DNA from: Prochlorococcus sp. AG-442-M23
GTDB taxonomy: Bacteria; Cyanobacteriota; Cyanobacteriia; PCC-6307; Cyanobiaceae
Direction of reading: 5' to 3'
DNA: 64,000 nucleotides
NCBI GenBank assembly: GCA_003209655.1
Contig: QCPW01000004.1
Location: forward strand, 1 to 64,000
The notes under the pieces were generated by a model, which did no database searches, was not told where the DNA came from, and saw nothing but the letters and a program-made list of their open reading frames with translations. Positions 49,529 through 59,131 of the stretch are shown here, piece by piece. How positions within the stretch are numbered: position 1 is the first letter of the stretch; each line of letters begins with the position of its first letter. The position numbers were made by a program, and so were the translations under genes.

Positions 49529-50989
49529 TTGTCTAGAAATGAATTAGATAGCATAAAATTTGGTACTGATGGTTGGAGAGGAATAATTGGTTTTGATTTC
49601 AATCTATCAAATCTTTCCAAGGTTGTTGTAGCTTCATGTCAGGAATTACATTATCAATATTTCAAAGAGACTAATTCAAAAAAAATACTTATAGGTTACG
49701 ATCGACGATTTATGGCAAAAGAGTTTGCTGAGGAAATAAGCTCTTTTGTGAAAGGATGTGGTTTTGAACCTGTTTTATCCAATACTTTTGCACCTACTCC
49801 TTCTTGTAGCTTTTACACAAAAAAATTTATGTTTTTAGGATGTTTGGTTATTACAGCAAGTCATAATCCATATAATTGGTTAGGGTTAAAGATTAAAAGT
49901 TTTAAAGGATGTTCTGTGGATGAATCTTTTACAAGGGCAGTTGAAAAAAGGTTAATACTAGGAAACTCAATTGAAAGATCATACCTTCCTTATGAAAAAG
50001 TTGATATCAAGAAGTTTCATATAGATCAGATTAAATCTAATTTCAATGTGGATTTTATTGTAAACAATTTAAAGAAAATGAAATTGCATATTTTTATTGA
50101 TTCTATGCATGGTTCAGCAGCAAATTGTATTAGTCAGATCTTTGATGCTAATGATTCCAAAATATTTACTGAAATTAGATCAGATTACGATCCTACTTTT
50201 GGAGGTAATCCTCCAGAACCGCTTTTGAAATATCTAGATAATTTGACTGAAACATTATTAAGAAATTCCAAAAAAGACTTTAAAACTTTAGGAATAATTT
50301 TTGATGGTGATGGAGATAGGATTGCGGTAATTGATGAAAAAGGAAGATATTGCAGTACTCAAACTTTAATACCGTTTTTTATAAGTTATTTAGGAGAAAA
50401 GGATAAGAATTCCTATCCAGTGCTTAAAACAGTTAGTGGATCAGATATTATTAGTAATATTGCAAAAAATCAAAATAGAAAGGTTTTGGAACTACCAGTA
50501 GGTTTCAAATATATTGCAAAAAAAATGATTAACGAAAAAATATTCATTGGAGGAGAGGAATCAGGTGGAGTAGGTTTCGGAGATTTTATGCCAGAAAGAG
50601 ATGCTTTATATGCAGCTATGATTTTATTGAATGGAATCGCAGAAAATTCAAAATATCTTTATGAAACTTTAGATGAAATTCAAGAAAAATTCGGTCCAAG
50701 TTTCTATAGAAGAATTGATATTAAATTTCCAAACCTCTCAGAAAAAGACTTTTTTAAAAAATTTATTAATGATAATATTCCCTCCGAAATATCTGGTCAT
50801 AAGATTTTAGGCATTTCAAAGATAGACGGTTTAAAGTTGAGGATTGATAATAATTTTTGGCTTTTATTTAGGTTCTCAGGTACCGAGCCTCTTTTAAGAA
50901 TTTATTGTGAGGCAACATCAGAAAATAATTTAAATCAGGTTTTGGAATGGAGTCAAAATTTTATTAATACAGTAAAAAATAAAAGATGA
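49529..50989 (+). CDS. pgm: Phosphoglucomutase/phosphomannomutase
   Basis: Alpha-D-phosphohexomutase of 486 residues with start TTG 49529. Motifs are FGTDGWRGIIG, the phosphoserine loop VITASHNPYNWLG, the metal loop IFDGDGDRIA, the sugar loop GGEESGGVG and the phosphate loop RFSGTEPLLRIY. GEESGG suggests glucose- or mannose-phosphate substrates, unlike the GEQSGH of the glmM product in this window. It overlaps rdgB by four bases. Confidence 0.92.
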   Translation: MSRNELDSIKFGTDGWRGIIGFDFNLSNLSKVVVASCQELHYQYFKETNSKKILIGYDRRFMAKEFAEEISSFVKGCGFEPVLSNTFAPTPSCSFYTKKFMFLGCLVITASHNPYNWLGLKIKSFKGCSVDESFTRAVEKRLILGNSIERSYLPYEKVDIKKFHIDQIKSNFNVDFIVNNLKKMKLHIFIDSMHGSAANCISQIFDANDSKIFTEIRSDYDPTFGGNPPEPLLKYLDNLTETLLRNSKKDFKTLGIIFDGDGDRIAVIDEKGRYCSTQTLIPFFISYLGEKDKNSYPVLKTVSGSDIISNIAKNQNRKVLELPVGFKYIAKKMINEKIFIGGEESGGVGFGDFMPERDALYAAMILLNGIAENSKYLYETLDEIQEKFGPSFYRRIDIKFPNLSEKDFFKKFINDNIPSEISGHKILGISKIDGLKLRIDNNFWLLFRFSGTEPLLRIYCEATSENNLNQVLEWSQNFINTVKNKR

Positions 50990-51561
50990 AAAAGTTGTAT
51001 TTAGCAAGTAAAAATCAAGGTAAAATTGAAGAATACAAAAAATTGTTATTAGGGGTGAATTGCCAATTATTTCTACAACCAAAATCAATTGAAGTTGAAG
51101 AGAATGGCTCTACATTTAGGGAGAATGCAATCAAAAAAGCAAGCGAAGTTTCTAAAAAGACAAGAAACTATGCTATTGCGGATGACTCTGGAATATGTAT
51201 TGATGCTTTGAATGGAAAGCCTGGTATTTATTCATCTAGATATGCAGAAAATGATAAAAAAAGAATAGAAAGAGTTTTAATGGAACTCGATGGAGAAGAA
51301 AATAGAAGTGCATTTTTCATTGCAAATATTTGTGTATGTTCTCCAGATGGGGAGGTTATTTTAGAATCAGAAGCTAAATGTTTTGGGAATATTATTCAAA
51401 ACCCAAGAGGAAAAAGTGGCTTTGGCTATGATCCTATTTTTGAGGAGCTATCAAGTAAATTAACTTTCGCTGAGATGAATAACAACCTAAAAGATTTGTG
51501 TAGCCATCGTGGGAAAGCGCTAAAAAAAATTATTCCCCAATTGTTAACAATTTTTAATTGA
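50986..51561 (+). CDS. rdgB: RdgB/HAM1-type non-canonical purine NTP pyrophosphatase
   Basis: Hydrolyses dITP and XTP to keep deaminated purines out of DNA. The 191 residues begin YLASKNQGKIEEYKKLL; the core has IADDSGICIDALNGKPGIYS and SGFGYDPIFEEL, and SHRGKALKKI closes the protein. All HAM1 landmarks are present. It overlaps the phosphohexomutase gene by four bases and abuts the carotenoid oxygenase gene stop to stop. Confidence 0.95.
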   Translation: MKKLYLASKNQGKIEEYKKLLLGVNCQLFLQPKSIEVEENGSTFRENAIKKASEVSKKTRNYAIADDSGICIDALNGKPGIYSSRYAENDKKRIERVLMELDGEENRSAFFIANICVCSPDGEVILESEAKCFGNIIQNPRGKSGFGYDPIFEELSSKLTFAEMNNNLKDLCSHRGKALKKIIPQLLTIFN

Positions 51562-53049
51562 TTAATGATGAACCCAGGATCCATGTAAGCCATGTGGAAT
51601 AGATAGAGGTAATTCATAAACAGCCAACTCTTTTAAGTCTTTTGAGTCTAATATCACTAAATCACTCCCTTTTCTTAGTCCATTCCATAGAAGAATAAAC
51701 AAAAATCCTTCATCTTCTTTGGAAGATTTTTCAGATGGAACCATAATTGGTTCACTTACAAATCCACTTGGTCCTGCTGACCAAGAAAGCTCTTCTTTTG
51801 TAAGTAAATTAATTTTTTTTATTGCTTGAAGTGGAGCGTTCCCTAGCTTTTGGTTTGTACTTGCCATCCAAGAGTAAGATGCTTTTATTCCCAAGAATTT
51901 GGGATTTACAGTAGCAAATTCGCAGCATTGTTCACTTGTAGTTTTAAGTTCGCAAGTTTTTCCCTTTAAATCAATAATTGATCTTTTTAGTTTCCCTTCT
52001 GGATACTTATCAAAATCAATATCCCTAAAATTCTCATCAGGACCAACTGATGGGAAATCATCATAAAAAATACTATCTAATACTATTTTTGTATCTTTTT
52101 CATATGCATTAACATGGTGAAAAACAAAGCCTTCTGGAGCATCGATTATTAATGGTGGTTGACCTCTAAACAAACCACTTTCTCTAGGGATGATAAAAAA
52201 CTTAGCTTTCTTATTTGGATTAGACTTTAAACATTGAGCCGCCCCTTTTTGGCCCATTACAAATGGAAGAGGGTTGAAATCGATAGCATTCTGTAAAAAT
52301 ATCGCCCAATTAGTTGTAATCGCGAAATCATGAAGGAATGCAAAACCATTAAAAGTATCTTTTCTATCAATTAGGAGTTCACCAGGATTTTCGCCAGAAT
52401 TATTAAATTCCATTAATCTTATAGTACTTTTTGGTCCGGTTTGCACTCCAAAAGTGACCAAAAGTTCTGAAGATGAATTTGAGTTTAGGTCTATTTTGGG
52501 ATGAGCACTGAATGCTTCGTTAGGTTTTAGGACTCCTTTTAATGTTGTTAAACCAATAGTATCTAGGCTTACAGGATCTAATGCATGCGGTCCGGCTGCT
52601 TCCCATAAAGCAAGAACTTCATCTCCTAATTTAACGACATGTGTATTGGCGATATTTTTAAATTTTAGATCTAAGGCGTTATTTAAAATTCCTCCATTTT
52701 TTTGAGTACCAAAAACACCTCTATAAATAAATTTGTTGGTTTTTTGTTCTTCTAAATAACCTTTCGTTTTTACAAATCTATTTGTCAATAATGGCTGGCC
52801 ATCTTCGAATTTTATGGCCGTTATCATGCCATCTCCATCAAATGGATGATGCACCCACTGTCCTCCTCTCTCTAATATCCCAGGTCCATTTCTTAATAAT
52901 GTTCCATTTAAATCTTTAATATCCTTACCTTTACTAATTCTTAGTGGTTCTTTTGTCAGCTCTTTTTCTACATTTTTATATGCGCTAGACCAATCTTCTT
53001 TGTTAAAACTTTTAATTTCATTAACTTTATTAACTTGTAAATTAGTCAC
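51562..53049 (-). CDS. Carotenoid oxygenase (RPE65/apocarotenoid cleavage family)
   Basis: A 495-residue non-heme iron dioxygenase that cleaves carotenoid or apocarotenoid double bonds. The conserved opening is LNGTLLRNGPGILE with VHHPFDGDGMI. Iron-ligand histidine regions are SAHPKIDL, FLHDFAIT, VFHHVNAYE and the C-terminal IPHGLHGSWVHH. Length is typical of the cyanobacterial family. The substrate (apo-carotenals versus intact carotenoids) cannot be told from sequence. Confidence 0.93.
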   Translation of the reverse strand: MTNLQVNKVNEIKSFNKEDWSSAYKNVEKELTKEPLRISKGKDIKDLNGTLLRNGPGILERGGQWVHHPFDGDGMITAIKFEDGQPLLTNRFVKTKGYLEEQKTNKFIYRGVFGTQKNGGILNNALDLKFKNIANTHVVKLGDEVLALWEAAGPHALDPVSLDTIGLTTLKGVLKPNEAFSAHPKIDLNSNSSSELLVTFGVQTGPKSTIRLMEFNNSGENPGELLIDRKDTFNGFAFLHDFAITTNWAIFLQNAIDFNPLPFVMGQKGAAQCLKSNPNKKAKFFIIPRESGLFRGQPPLIIDAPEGFVFHHVNAYEKDTKIVLDSIFYDDFPSVGPDENFRDIDFDKYPEGKLKRSIIDLKGKTCELKTTSEQCCEFATVNPKFLGIKASYSWMASTNQKLGNAPLQAIKKINLLTKEELSWSAGPSGFVSEPIMVPSEKSSKEDEGFLFILLWNGLRKGSDLVILDSKDLKELAVYELPLSIPHGLHGSWVHH

Positions 53050-53123
53050 AATAAAAACTTTGCTGTTTCTATTTTCGCCAAAAATTAATTTAATTGTGGC
53101 TTATTCCAAAAATTATCCTTTTT

Positions 53124-53735
53124 TTATTGACTTTCTAGCATTCCTTTACTGCTTGGAACTGAATTAGATCTTCTCGAATCTATTTCAGTAGCCATTCGTA
53201 GCGCTCTTGAAAAAGCTTTAAAACAAGCTTCTACAATATGATGTGAATTTGTACCTCTAATTTGATTAATATGCAAAGTAATACCGCTGTTATTAACAAA
53301 TGCTATAAAAAATTCTCTGACCAGTTCGGTATCATAATTACCTATTTTAGGAGCTTTTAATTGAAGATCATAAGATAGATGTGGTCTGCCAGAACAGTCT
53401 AAGGTGATTTGAACTAATGCTTCATCTAGTGGTGCAAAGAAGTGTCCAAATCTGTTTATCCCTTTTCTTTCTCCCAAGGCTTTTGAAAATGCTTTGCCTA
53501 ATGCGATACCAATATCTTCATTAGTATGATGATCATCAATATGGGTATCTCCAATTGCCTTTATTTTTAAGTCAAATAAACCGTGACTGGATATTTGATG
53601 AAGCATATGATCTAAAAAAGGTATCCCAGTATCAATTTCGGAAATTCCACTGCCATCTAAGTTTATAAATATAGAAATATCTGTTTCATTCGTTTTTCTT
53701 TCTATTTCAGATTGCCTTAAAGGTGACATTTTCAT
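53124..53735 (-). CDS. hisB: Imidazoleglycerol-phosphate dehydratase
   Basis: Sixth step of histidine synthesis, a Mn-dependent dehydratase. The 203 residues carry the duplicated metal motifs [27 protein letters not shown] and [16 protein letters not shown]. It is the monofunctional form without a phosphatase domain. It follows fabI by 14 bases on the same strand. Confidence 0.96.
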   Translation of the reverse strand: MKMSPLRQSEIERKTNETDISIFINLDGSGISEIDTGIPFLDHMLHQISSHGLFDLKIKAIGDTHIDDHHTNEDIGIALGKAFSKALGERKGINRFGHFFAPLDEALVQITLDCSGRPHLSYDLQLKAPKIGNYDTELVREFFIAFVNNSGITLHINQIRGTNSHHIVEACFKAFSRALRMATEIDSRRSNSVPSSKGMLESQ

Positions 53736-53749
53736 GCAAAAAATTTAGT

Positions 53750-54532
53750 TTACATTCCGTTAATGCAGTAACCCGCATCAACATAGATTGTTTGGCCTGA
53801 AATGCCGCTGGAGAGATCACTTAATAAGAATGCGGCAGTATTACCTACTTCTGTTTGAGTGACTGTTCTGCGCAAAGGAGCCTTTTCTTCAACATTGTGA
53901 ATCATATCTAAAATGCCACCTATAGCAGAACTCGCAAGTGTTCTTATAGGTCCAGCACTTATAGCATTGACTCTGACTTGTTTCTCCGGGCCAAGTTCTG
54001 CAGAAAGATATCTAACTGAAGCTTCTAAGGCCGCTTTAGCAACTCCCATTACATTGTAGTTAGGGATCGCTCTTTCTGATCCTAAATAAGTTAAAGATAC
54101 AACTCCAGCCCCATTAGTAAAAAGTGGTTTTGCTGCTTTACATAAAGGTGCTAATGAATAAGCACTTATATTGAGAGCTCTATCAAAGCCCTCTGATGAG
54201 GTAGCACTATAATCTCCAATCAATTCGTCACGCCCTGCGAATGCCAAGCAGTGAACTAATCCATCAATCCCCCCCCAATTGTTTTTTATATTTTTAAAGA
54301 TTTCTTCTATTTGAGCAGGATTTTGAACATCAAGCGGTAAAAATAAAGATGGATTTAAGGGCGCAGTTAGCTCTCTAACTTTAGATTCGAATCTTCCCTT
54401 ATCATCAGGTAAATAAGTGATTCCAAGTTCTGCACCAGCTTTTGAAAGTTGTTGAGCAATACCCCATGCTATTGAACGATTGTTGGCAATTCCCGTAACA
54501 AGAATTTTTTTGCCAGTTAGATTAAGAAGCAT
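53750..54532 (-). CDS. fabI: Enoyl-[acyl-carrier-protein] reductase FabI
   Basis: NADH-dependent last step of each fatty-acid elongation cycle. The 260 residues show the FabI nucleotide loop TGIANNRSIAWGIAQ, the catalytic Tyr-x6-Lys pair in TYLGSERAIPNYNVMGVAKA and AISAGPIRTLAS. This is the classical short-chain dehydrogenase-type enzyme. It is the first gene of a two-gene unit with hisB and divergent from the redoxin gene. Confidence 0.96.
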   Translation of the reverse strand: MLLNLTGKKILVTGIANNRSIAWGIAQQLSKAGAELGITYLPDDKGRFESKVRELTAPLNPSLFLPLDVQNPAQIEEIFKNIKNNWGGIDGLVHCLAFAGRDELIGDYSATSSEGFDRALNISAYSLAPLCKAAKPLFTNGAGVVSLTYLGSERAIPNYNVMGVAKAALEASVRYLSAELGPEKQVRVNAISAGPIRTLASSAIGGILDMIHNVEEKAPLRRTVTQTEVGNTAAFLLSDLSSGISGQTIYVDAGYCINGM

Positions 54533-54635
54533 TTTGTTGATTATTTCTAATATTCTCCTACAAAAAGTACCTATCTTTACTTATTCCTGCAAAATATACA
54601 ATAATTTTCAAATATAAGAAATATTTATTTTAAAA

Positions 54636-55229
54636 ATGGTTAGAACAAATTCTTTGCTTTTGGAATTAGGTTTTCAATTACCTAATTTCGAAATGTTAAA
54701 TACTAATTCTGTGAATAATGAAAATTTTAATTCTCATAATTTAGATAATAGGCATTTACTTTTAATGTTTATTTGCGCCCATTGCCCATTTGTTAAATAT
54801 ATTGAAAATCAAATTTCAACCTTAAGCAAAGATATCGAGACTACGGTTCAAACAGTTGCGATCTCTAGTAATGATATTGTTACTCATCCCTCAGATTCGC
54901 CTGAAAAGTTGAGAGAACAAGCAAAGTTGCAAGGATGGAGTTTCCCTTATTTATATGATGCAAATCAAATTTTTGCCAAAGCATTAAAAGCGGCCTGCAC
55001 CCCAGATTTTTATCTTTTTTCGAATAAAAGAGATGGTAATTTTTCCTTGTTTTATCATGGTCAGTTAGATAATAGTAGACCAGGTAATAATTTCCCTATA
55101 TCTGGTAAAGATTTGCGCTCTGCAGTAAGAGATTTGAATGAAGATAATTCTTATCCTTCAAACCAGAAGCCTTCTTTAGGGTGCAATATTAAATGGACTC
55201 CTGGTAAAGAACCAAGTTGGTTTAAATAA
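54636..55229 (+). CDS. Thioredoxin-fold redoxin, CxxC type (AhpC/TSA-like)
   Basis: A 197-residue protein of the thioredoxin/peroxiredoxin-like group common in cyanobacteria. The active-site stretch is MFICAHCPFVKYIE (Cys-Ala-His-Cys), followed by QTVAISSNDIVTHPSDS, the ACTPDFYLF segment with cis-Pro and HGQLDNSRPGN. It lacks a signal peptide and is probably cytosolic. Thiol peroxidase or disulfide reductase activity is inferred only. Confidence 0.85.
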   Translation: MVRTNSLLLELGFQLPNFEMLNTNSVNNENFNSHNLDNRHLLLMFICAHCPFVKYIENQISTLSKDIETTVQTVAISSNDIVTHPSDSPEKLREQAKLQGWSFPYLYDANQIFAKALKAACTPDFYLFSNKRDGNFSLFYHGQLDNSRPGNNFPISGKDLRSAVRDLNEDNSYPSNQKPSLGCNIKWTPGKEPSWFK

Positions 55230-55282
55230 ATTAAAATGTTTTTTTTCCCATAGAAATATAGTTTAAGGTTAATATATTCACT

Positions 55283-56488
55283 ATGCAGATACCTCCATTT
55301 ACTCTTAATAGGCAGTACCAAGAAATTGGCGCTGAAATTGAGAGCGAGGTTTTTAAAGTTTTAAAAGGTGGACAATATATTGGAGGGAATGAGATTGCCA
55401 AATTTGAGGAGAATTTCTCTAATTTGATTGGAGTCGATAATACTATTGGATGTAACAGTGGAACTGATGCTTTAGTATTGGCTTTGCGCGCATTAGATGT
55501 TGGAGAGGGTGACGAAGTTATTACCTCATCTTTTAGCTTTTTTGCAACTGCAGAGGCTATTAGCGCAGTTGGTGCTAATCCGATTTTTGTAGATATAGAT
55601 CCAGAAACTTATCTAATGAACACTGAACTAATAGAACAAGAAATAAATACTAACACCAAGGCAATTATGCCAGTTCATCTGTTTGGAAATGCAGTGAATA
55701 TGACTTTTATAAAATCATTGGCTGACAAATATGACTTAAAAGTTATCGAAGATTGTGCTCAGGCAACATGCACAATGTGGGAAAACTCCAAAGTTGGCAG
55801 CATCGGTGATATTGGTTGTTTTAGCTTTTTCCCTACCAAGAATTTAGGAGCTGCTGGAGATGCTGGAGCAGTAACAACATCTGATCAGCGGACCGCAAAA
55901 AAAATTAGAGAACTAGCTGTTCATGGAAGCCCAATAAGATATCACCATACTCAAGTTGGATATAACAGCAGACTTGATACAGTTCAAGCTGCCATACTAA
56001 ATATCAAAATTAAATATATTTCTAAGTGGATTAATAATCGCCAAAATATTGCTAATAACTACTTTGATTTATTAGAAAAAAATCAATTTATTAGTTTTCC
56101 TAAAATTAGCTCTGATTTAATTTCCCATTCTTGGAATCAATTCGTAATCAAATTAAGAAATGATAAATATTTTTTAGATGAAGATTTTTCAACTTTATTT
56201 GATACTGATTACAAAATATATTATTCCCTAAGGAATTTGGTAAAGCAACAACTTTTTGAAAAAGGTATCAACTCAATTATTTATTATCCAATACCAATTC
56301 ATGCGCAAATAGCATATAAAAATAAGAATTTTTCAAGAACTAAACTCATAAATACAGAGAGAATTTGTACAGAGGTTCTTAGTCTTCCAATGTTCCCTGA
56401 AATCTCTTATGAAGAACAAGTTTATGTGGCAGATAATTTAAATATAGTTTTAAAGAATTGCATAGAGGAAATTCAAATTTCTGCATAA
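55283..56488 (+). CDS. DegT/DnrJ/EryC1-type sugar aminotransferase
   Basis: PLP-dependent aminotransferase of 401 residues that usually acts on 3- or 4-keto nucleotide sugars for surface glycans. Seen are GCNSGTDALVLALRAL, PVHLFGNAVNM, IEDCAQATCTMW and the PLP Lys in FFPTKNLGAAGDAGAV. The C-terminal SIIYYPIPIHAQIAY segment is also typical. No other nucleotide-sugar genes adjoin it, so its pathway is unclear. Its end overlaps phr by 16 bases, tail to tail. Confidence 0.93.
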   Translation: MQIPPFTLNRQYQEIGAEIESEVFKVLKGGQYIGGNEIAKFEENFSNLIGVDNTIGCNSGTDALVLALRALDVGEGDEVITSSFSFFATAEAISAVGANPIFVDIDPETYLMNTELIEQEINTNTKAIMPVHLFGNAVNMTFIKSLADKYDLKVIEDCAQATCTMWENSKVGSIGDIGCFSFFPTKNLGAAGDAGAVTTSDQRTAKKIRELAVHGSPIRYHHTQVGYNSRLDTVQAAILNIKIKYISKWINNRQNIANNYFDLLEKNQFISFPKISSDLISHSWNQFVIKLRNDKYFLDEDFSTLFDTDYKIYYSLRNLVKQQLFEKGINSIIYYPIPIHAQIAYKNKNFSRTKLINTERICTEVLSLPMFPEISYEEQVYVADNLNIVLKNCIEEIQISA

Positions 56489-57909
56489 AGTGATTTAAAT
56501 AATCTTTGTTGTATGTTGTGATTGACAATGGGTTTTGAATAATTATTTTTTTCTAAATTAGATATTTCCCCATTTAACAAATCTGAATTTGCCACTTTTG
56601 ATAATTCTGGAATCCAAGATTTAATATATTCACAAATAGGATCAAATTTTTTTGCTTGAGTATATGGATTAAAAATTCTCAATGGTTTAGGATCCATACC
56701 GCTACTTGCGCTCCACTGCCATCCCCCATTATTTGCAGCTAAGTCTCCATCGACTAAAGTCTCCATAAATTTTTTTTCGCCCATTTGCCAATTGCATATC
56801 AGATCTTTTACTAGAAATGAAGCGACTATCATCCTACATCTGTTATGCATCCAGCCAGTACTATTTAGTTGACGCATTGCAGCATCAACAATAGGAACAC
56901 CAGTTTCGCCGTTGCTCCAATACTGAAATAATTCATTATTATTTTGCCAAGGAAATTTATCCCATTTTTTTCTATATGGACCACTCTCTAGTTCTGGGAA
57001 ATGAAATAAGCAATGTTGATAAAATTCTCTCCAAACAAGTTCTTTTTGCCAAGTTTCGATTGATAAGTGATTCTCGTGATTTTCAAAACCTGAATGTAAA
57101 TTTAATGTGGCGTTCCAAACTTTTCTAATGCTGATGGTACCGAATCTTAGAGATGCACTCAAAAAAGAAGTTCCTTTATTCGCGGGTAAATCCCTTGCGA
57201 AATTATAAGAATATATTTTTTTTTCTTTAATAAAATTTTCTAATAATATTTCTGCAGCCTTCTCACCAGGCTTGCAGGGACAAATCTTGGATCCAGAAAA
57301 TTTGATATTTTTAAGAAATTTCTTTAGGACCGAATCTGAGGCCTTTATTATCTGATTATCTCTTATTTTCTTATCGATATCACTCAAATGGTAAAACTCT
57401 TTATCTTCATTATATGAACCTAATAATTCCATTTTTGACTTCAGATTTTTATAAAAAGGACCATAAACCGAATAGGGTTTATTATTTCCTGAAAATATTT
57501 TTGCAGGTTCTATTAATAAATGATCCCAACATTCAATAAATTGAATATTGATTTCTTTTAAAGAATTTTTTATTTTTAAATCCCTATTAATTTCATAAGG
57601 TTCAATCGATTTATTACAAACAACAAATTTGGCATCTATTATTTTTGCTAATTGAGGGATTATTGATAATGGATCCCCTTCCCCTATAACAAGCCTGCTT
57701 CCCATTTTTTTCCAATTATGTTCTAACTCTTTAAGCGAATTTCCTAAAAACCAAGCTCTTGAGTTTGCATTGAAATCTTGTGAATAATTTTTATCTAAGA
57801 TATAAGTTGATGTAATAGCATTCGATATTGAAAATCCTTTTATTAAAGCTTGGTTATCGAATATTCTCAAATCTTTTCTATGCCAGAAAAGTATTCTAGG
57901 GTTATTCAT
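56473..57909 (-). CDS. phr: Deoxyribodipyrimidine photolyase (class I CPD)
   Basis: Blue-light DNA repair enzyme reversing UV pyrimidine dimers. The 478 residues start PRILFWHRKDLRIFDNQALI (antenna-binding domain) and include the FAD domain with WQKELVWREFYQHCLF, STGWMHNRCRMIVASFLVKD and DGDLAANNGGWQWSASSG. The sequence is typical of CPD photolyase rather than cryptochrome. Its start overlaps the nudix gene stop by four bases; folK lies one gene upstream. Confidence 0.95.
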   Translation of the reverse strand: MNNPRILFWHRKDLRIFDNQALIKGFSISNAITSTYILDKNYSQDFNANSRAWFLGNSLKELEHNWKKMGSRLVIGEGDPLSIIPQLAKIIDAKFVVCNKSIEPYEINRDLKIKNSLKEINIQFIECWDHLLIEPAKIFSGNNKPYSVYGPFYKNLKSKMELLGSYNEDKEFYHLSDIDKKIRDNQIIKASDSVLKKFLKNIKFSGSKICPCKPGEKAAEILLENFIKEKKIYSYNFARDLPANKGTSFLSASLRFGTISIRKVWNATLNLHSGFENHENHLSIETWQKELVWREFYQHCLFHFPELESGPYRKKWDKFPWQNNNELFQYWSNGETGVPIVDAAMRQLNSTGWMHNRCRMIVASFLVKDLICNWQMGEKKFMETLVDGDLAANNGGWQWSASSGMDPKPLRIFNPYTQAKKFDPICEYIKSWIPELSKVANSDLLNGEISNLEKNNYSKPIVNHNIQQRLFKSLYAEI

Positions 57910-58469
57910 GATTTATCTAAAAATTGTTTCGCTCTGAACCAAGCAGTCACGGTTTTTGCATCAAGAATTTCATCTCCACTAGAAATAAGATTATCAAGTT
58001 CATCGGGATCCAACATTAATACTTTTATATCTTCATCTAAATCTCCTTGAACCTCGGAAGTTAGTTGGCTCAAATTTCGCGCAAGAAATAAATGAATCAC
58101 TTCATCCGAATATCCAGGTGCATTTACTAAAGAGCCTAATTCATCCCATTTTTCTGCTTTGAATCCCGTTTCTTCCTGAATTTCCCTCTTAATTGAATTT
58201 ATTGGAGTTTCGCCGATTTCAAGTGTGCCTGCAGGAAACTCAAGTAAGTATCTTGATACTGCAAATCTATATTGACGGAGAAGTATAACTTTTTTATCTG
58301 TCGTAATAGGAACTGCTAAGGCAGCATTAGGAAATAATATCTGGCCATATTCTCCTTCGTGTCCATTTGGTAGTTGAATTCTATTTATTTCAAAACTAAA
58401 TTTCTTTGTTTTCAACTCAGATATTTTTTCTTTAATAGTTGCTTTTTTGAAATAAAGATTATCATTCAT
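57906..58469 (-). CDS. Nudix hydrolase, ADP-ribose pyrophosphatase-like
   Basis: A 187-residue protein with the nudix box GTLEIGETPINSIKREIQEE and the following TG, matching G-x5-E-x7-RE-x2-EE-x-G. The preceding VILLRQYRFAVSRYLLEFPA is the usual ADP-ribose pyrophosphatase lead-in. It probably hydrolyses ADP-ribose or related nucleoside diphosphate sugars. It overlaps phr by four bases and lies 47 bases downstream of folK. Confidence 0.92.
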   Translation of the reverse strand: MNDNLYFKKATIKEKISELKTKKFSFEINRIQLPNGHEGEYGQILFPNAALAVPITTDKKVILLRQYRFAVSRYLLEFPAGTLEIGETPINSIKREIQEETGFKAEKWDELGSLVNAPGYSDEVIHLFLARNLSQLTSEVQGDLDEDIKVLMLDPDELDNLISSGDEILDAKTVTAWFRAKQFLDKS

Positions 58470-58516
58470 AGATCTTAAATAAAAAAATCCTAACAGTTAT
58501 TTGAAAATTTTGTAAA

Positions 58517-59095
58517 TCAATCTAAAGACCATCTTTTATCTTCAATTTTTTTTATTTTTTGTTCTTTTTTTAGTACTTCTGATAACGGAGTTATAACAAA
58601 ATTTCTATTTACAAATCTGGGGTGTGGCAAAGTTAACTCTTCATCCATAATAATTAAATCTTCCCACCAGAGAATATCCAAATCGAGACATCTTGATAGC
58701 CACTTCTTCTCTTTTAGCGTCTTTTGTCGTCCGAAAAAAACCTCTAACTTTTTTAGCTCTTTTAAGAGTAATTTCGCCTTAAAATTTGATGGTTTTGGAA
58801 AGTAATTACTCTTAATAAGGACAAGAGTATTAAGATAATTTGGCTGTTCATCTTCAACTCCATGAGGTTCTGACTCATATACTGAAGACCATGAAAAGTT
58901 TGGGTCAAATTTTATATTTCCATTTTTTTTAATATTGGATTGATTCCCCCACTCTTTTATAATTTGTTCTACTTTTGGTTTGCACATTAGTAAGGACTCT
59001 AGAGGACTTCCGAATTTACTATCAATATTTGCTCCAAGGGATATACATAGTCCATTTTTGATATTAAGATTTGATAATTCCACTACAAAAAACAA
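58517..59095 (-). CDS. folK: 2-amino-4-hydroxy-6-hydroxymethyldihydropteridine pyrophosphokinase
   Basis: Pyrophosphorylates the pterin precursor in folate synthesis. The 192 residues, starting at TTG 59095 (or the in-frame GTG four codons later), show [15 protein letters not shown], the pterin loop [11 protein letters not shown] and [18 protein letters not shown]. It is about 30 residues longer than E. coli HPPK owing to inserts. The start is only 36 bases from the divergent chlD start, so both promoters are compressed or lie within coding sequence. Confidence 0.92.
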   Translation of the reverse strand: MFFVVELSNLNIKNGLCISLGANIDSKFGSPLESLLMCKPKVEQIIKEWGNQSNIKKNGNIKFDPNFSWSSVYESEPHGVEDEQPNYLNTLVLIKSNYFPKPSNFKAKLLLKELKKLEVFFGRQKTLKEKKWLSRCLDLDILWWEDLIIMDEELTLPHPRFVNRNFVITPLSEVLKKEQKIKKIEDKRWSLD

Positions 59096-59131
59096 AGTTA
59101 TTGGATAAATTCTATATCAGGCATTTTTAAA

